A stretch of DNA of 9,454 bases from Anaerolineales bacterium (GTDB taxonomy: Bacteria > Chloroflexota > Anaerolineae > Anaerolineales > UBA6663): the NCBI GenBank assembly GCA_017999235.1, contig JAGOBN010000103.1, positions 1 to 9,454 on the forward strand, given 5' to 3'. Below the pieces are notes generated by a model. The model was given only the letters and a program-made list of their open reading frames with translations. It was not told the DNA's origin and searched no databases. Every line of letters starts with the position of its first letter. Position 1 is the stretch's first letter. Positions 8,001-9,454 of this stretch are shown piece by piece. The position numbers were made by a program, and so were the translations under genes.

Positions 8001-8066
8001 GCGCAGCTGCTGGCCAGTGTGGTTTTAGCGAACTGGGCGCGCGCCTCACGCACGCGAATCCCATAA
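5037..8066 (+). CDS. GT-C/PTPS-related-like membrane protein fused to O-antigen ligase-like (Wzy_C) domain
   Basis: A 1009-aa, very hydrophobic integral membrane protein. The N-terminal module (about 1-545) has many membrane spans. Its first outer loop carries [13 protein letters not shown] (40-52, with D41 and H45) and WEPRWYLGF...YPPLVHQ, typical of the GT-C-like '6-pyruvoyl-tetrahydropterin synthase-related' membrane family. Residues about 400-535 form a hydrophilic, probably extracytoplasmic loop. A second hydrophobic module runs from about 590 to the end and matches the O-antigen ligase/polymerase family: [13 protein letters not shown] (H770), [10 protein letters not shown] (S813, R814) and a late outer loop with PVHNG (H923) followed by ILAETGLFG. 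The likely role is transfer or ligation of lipid-linked sugars in surface glycan assembly; donor and acceptor are unknown. ATG 5037 is the first in frame after a TAG at 5010. The 3' end overlaps the convergent adenosyltransferase gene. Confidence 0.88.
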   Translation: MLRAGLRRLSAQPLSAGRLAALALLLQLPFALFGVHRASFDAYVHLFFADHYRQTWWQVWEPRWYLGFSVAAYPPLVHQLIALLAWPLEALITAFAPAPPSYPGEFRWLGAEAGYVLVLVTALALFPLAVRALARVFGGPRAADWAARLALLAPALYLTAWSFGQLPTLAATLLVLFALAQGAEFARTGRRRALVRAVALAAAAGATHHAVFLLVPAAGLAVAAQVLVTAGRPARRAILGRGLAWAALSAAAVAAVLWPFLVWSAGQSLQTPIDHASRHSFLQDPAATLFFFWPLAGPLLLLLPAALRLAWRAPRRRASLGAVWLMVFVLGLGGTTPLPRWLFGAGWEWLTYDRFGLWAALLFLPAAGAVLLGAIRRRAGWPPFLLGALAVTAGLAGTLNLLTRAQPPAVDLAPLVRFLNEPAQRPYRYLTLGFGDQLARLSALTANGTPDGTYHTARQLPELRQSGLGALDMAVWSPAGPWAVYPFLNQPHRYGLRWVFSNHPAYAPVLRAAGWTYRFEVGAVQAWERADVQPRPVPAPAEDRWAALWWGIAPLASLFAALLAGAWPLRLAALPWLAVLVILRRALLTLTLILAGSGWAAVVRAGPGDLPHIYLGYQSLLLFASDLALAAALLVWGIERIRRRAPLDLGPPLVRWAGLALVGATLLSIGGSIDPALSAWTAARLSLVAGLYLLWLNDPLDADGFGPLTAGLVLLQTAAALVEVVTQSTGFLAGWQLRWPGTLTAETRGASVVLAADGRRWLRAYGTFAHPNLLGGVLLVYLSGLVERYLSAGRRGWLVVISLALLTLGLTFSRAAWLGAAAGALLLARWGPAPARVRLRAVVAAAAVTAGLLALFLAPFWLSRWGLAGPNALEHASTLERGLLLGYGLDAWRAAPFTGVGAGGFVQWAARYLNAGLPFEPVHNGLILILAETGLFGAGAALALAGAVAGRVWRRRLMWGSSEALWAAALAALAVVSVFDHLWWTQPPAQLLASVVLANWARASRTRIP

Positions 8067-8609
8067 GGGCTCCGGCACGCCGCGCGCATGATTTTCGTAG
8101 CGCGCCATGACAAAGAGCGCGTCCGAGAGGCGGTTGAGGTATTGCAGCACAAACGGCCCCACTGGCTCCTCCCGGGTGAGCGCCGTCACCTCACGCTCCG
8201 CGCGCCGGCAGATGGTGCGCGCCACGTGCAGGTGGGCGGCGCCCACGCTGCCGCCCGGCAAGATAAAGTTCTGCAGCGGCCCCACCACGGCGTTCAACTC
8301 GTCAATCAGCGCTTCCAGCGCCTGCGTGTGCCGCTCTTCAACCTGCGGGATGACAAAGCGGAGCTTGTCCTCCTCGCGGAAACACAGATCGGAGCCCAGG
8401 TGGAAAAGCTCGTTTTGGACCGGCGGCAGCGCCTGGGCCAGGCGCGGGCTGAGGCCGTGGGCCAGCGCCAGACCCAGCGCCGAGTTAAGTTCATCCACCG
8501 TGCCGTACGCCTGAACCCGCAGCGCGTCCTTGGCCACCCGCTGGCCGCCGCCCAGCGCCGTCGTGCCGTCATCGCCCTTGCGCGTATAGATGGTCGTCAA
8601 GCGTGGCAT
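8046..8609 (-). CDS. pduO: PduO-type ATP:cob(I)alamin adenosyltransferase
   Basis: A 187-aa cytoplasmic enzyme that moves the 5'-deoxyadenosyl group of ATP to cob(I)alamin (or cob(I)yrinic acid a,c-diamide), making adenosylcobalamin. The usual length and motifs of the PduO/MMAB family are present: TRKGDDGTT (9-17) for ATP binding, YGTVDELNS (35-43), FILPGGS (115-121), RTICRRAER (131-139) and [12 protein letters not shown] (159-170). The frame continues 29 codons upstream of the chosen ATG, but the start at 8609 is preferred: it has AGGAGG six bases ahead, and homologues begin just before the TRKGDDG motif. It follows the ABC ATPase gene by 16 bases, so the two are almost surely co-transcribed. 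Its last 21 bases overlap the end of the opposite-strand membrane-protein gene. Confidence 0.96.
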   Translation of the reverse strand: MPRLTTIYTRKGDDGTTALGGGQRVAKDALRVQAYGTVDELNSALGLALAHGLSPRLAQALPPVQNELFHLGSDLCFREEDKLRFVIPQVEERHTQALEALIDELNAVVGPLQNFILPGGSVGAAHLHVARTICRRAEREVTALTREEPVGPFVLQYLNRLSDALFVMARYENHARGVPEPLWDSRA

Positions 8610-8615
8610 CAGCGC

Positions 8616-8621
8616 CCTCCT
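8616..8621 (-). promoter_or_regulatory. Strong ribosome binding site of the adenosyltransferase gene
   Basis: On the minus strand AGGAGG lies six bases before the ATG at 8609. It decides this start over the longer upstream frame and sits in the 16-base gap after the ATPase stop codon. Confidence 0.85.
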
Positions 8622-8625
8622 GCGG

Positions 8626-9453
8626 TCATCCGCGGCCTCTTCCGTCGTCCCCCAGCATAGCGCCAAACAGGCGCCGCGGCTCAACCGCGCCGCCATCCGG
8701 CAGCACCAGCGGCGCGCCGTGGAGGGGATGCGGAATGACCATCACCGGGATCTCATAGGCCGCGCTCAAGTTGGCCGGCGTCAGCACCTCGGTGGGCGAT
8801 CCCAGGGCGCGCAGTTCGCCGCCGGCCAGCAGCGCCACCCGGTCCGCAAACTGGGCCGCCAGGTTGAGATCGTGGAGGGCCACCAGCACCGCCAAACCGT
8901 CGGCGCGCGCCAGTTCCCGCACCAGGCTGAGCGTGCTGGCTTGATACTTCAGGTCCAGGTGCGCGGTCGGCTCATCCAGCAATAACACCGGCGCGGCCTG
9001 GGCCAGCGCGCGCGCGATAAGCACGCGCTGCTGCTCGCCGCCCGAGAGTGCGTCCACGGGCTGTTCCGCCAGGCCCAGCAGCCCGGCGCGCTCCAGCGCT
9101 TGCCGCGTGACAGCGTGATCAGCCTCCGCCTCCCGGCCCAGCCAGCCCAAGTACGGGGTGCGGCCCATCAGCACCGTTTCCCGCACCGTGAAGCCGGCCG
9201 GCAGCTGCGCGGCTTGCGGCACCACGGCGATGCGCCGCGCCCGGAGCGCCGGCCGCCAGCCATGCACGGCCTCCCCGGCCAGGCGCGCCGCGCCCCCCGC
9301 CGGCGCCAGCAGGCCGGCCGCCGCGCGGATCAGCGTGGTCTTGCCGGCCCCATTCGGCCCGATCAGGGCCAGCACTTCGCCGGCGCGCACGTCCAGTGTG
9401 ACCGCCCGCAAGATCGGGCGCGGGCCGTAGTGAACGGTGAGGGCTTCCAGAGT
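8626..9453 (-). CDS. ABC transporter ATP-binding protein, iron-siderophore/heme/cobalamin type (BtuD-like, 5' partial)
   Basis: The ATPase subunit of a FecCD-type importer. The frame runs off the right edge: upstream of the TTG at 9409-9411 it reads [13 protein letters not shown], a normal N-terminal strand of the family, so that TTG is not the start and only a few codons are missing. Counting from the first visible codon, it has Walker [10 protein letters not shown] (32-40), the Q-loop in VVPQ (Q80), MGRTPYLG typical of this subfamily, signature LSGGEQQR (136-143), Walker B VLLLDEP (156-162), D-loop HLD and H-loop ALHD (H194). The C-terminal tail [12 protein letters not shown] is also typical of the family. 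All catalytic parts are intact. Substrate cannot be told from the ATPase alone; heme or siderophore are alternatives, but the adenosyltransferase 16 bases downstream favours cobalamin. Permease and binding-protein genes are expected beyond the right edge. Confidence 0.93.
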   Translation of the reverse strand, partial: TLEALTVHYGPRPILRAVTLDVRAGEVLALIGPNGAGKTTLIRAAAGLLAPAGGAARLAGEAVHGWRPALRARRIAVVPQAAQLPAGFTVRETVLMGRTPYLGWLGREAEADHAVTRQALERAGLLGLAEQPVDALSGGEQQRVLIARALAQAAPVLLLDEPTAHLDLKYQASTLSLVRELARADGLAVLVALHDLNLAAQFADRVALLAGGELRALGSPTEVLTPANLSAAYEIPVMVIPHPLHGAPLVLPDGGAVEPRRLFGAMLGDDGRGRG

Positions 9454-9454
9454 C

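Noticed and set aside
8088..8660. 190-codon + strand open frame opposite the adenosyltransferase
   Set aside because: The minus-strand frame carries all PduO-family motifs; this one has none.
8610..8696. Longer N-terminus for the adenosyltransferase starting at 8696
   Set aside because: The extra 29 residues do not look like the family, overlap the ATPase gene, and the ATG at 8609 has a perfect AGGAGG six bases ahead.

Overview
The window looks like high-GC bacterial chromosome, most likely Chloroflexota (Anaerolineae/Caldilineae-like). This lineage call is an inference. It rests on a long secreted Ig-plus-Rhs protein, a lipoprotein with a Pro/Ala/Thr-rich linker, a large GT-C-like membrane protein starting with a D-A-Y-V-H motif, and general codon style. 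No rRNA, tRNA, CRISPR array or insertion sequence is visible, and no stretch over 300 bases lacks a gene.

Left part (2-3541, + strand): the 3' end of a very large surface protein, open at the left window edge. It is a chain of about eight Ig-like/FN3-like modules ending in an Rhs core (DPTGY boundary near 2803) and a 245-residue C-terminal tip. The tip has lower GC than the rest, lacks the GCCGGC hexamer through its first 500 bases, is bracketed by two cysteine pairs, and shows motifs resembling the SleB-type cell wall hydrolase fold. This is the most interesting part of the window: a candidate polymorphic-toxin-like tip on a scaffold in which no YD repeats are visible.

Middle (3639-8066, + strand): a secreted lipoprotein of unknown function with a DxNxNGxxE calcium-loop-like motif. 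A 13-bp inverted repeat and a promoter-like element follow, placed so that the next gene may be leaderless. Then comes a 1009-residue multi-spanning membrane protein that joins an N-terminal GT-C/PTPS-related-like module to a C-terminal O-antigen ligase/polymerase (Wzy_C) module. The last is probably a cell-surface glycan enzyme.

Right part (8046-9453, - strand): an operon read leftwards, with an ABC transporter ATPase of the iron-siderophore/heme/vitamin B12 family (5' end beyond the right edge) followed 16 bases later by a PduO-type ATP:cob(I)alamin adenosyltransferase. The pairing points to cobalamin import followed by conversion to adenosylcobalamin. The adenosyltransferase gene converges on the membrane-protein gene and the two overlap by 21 bases.
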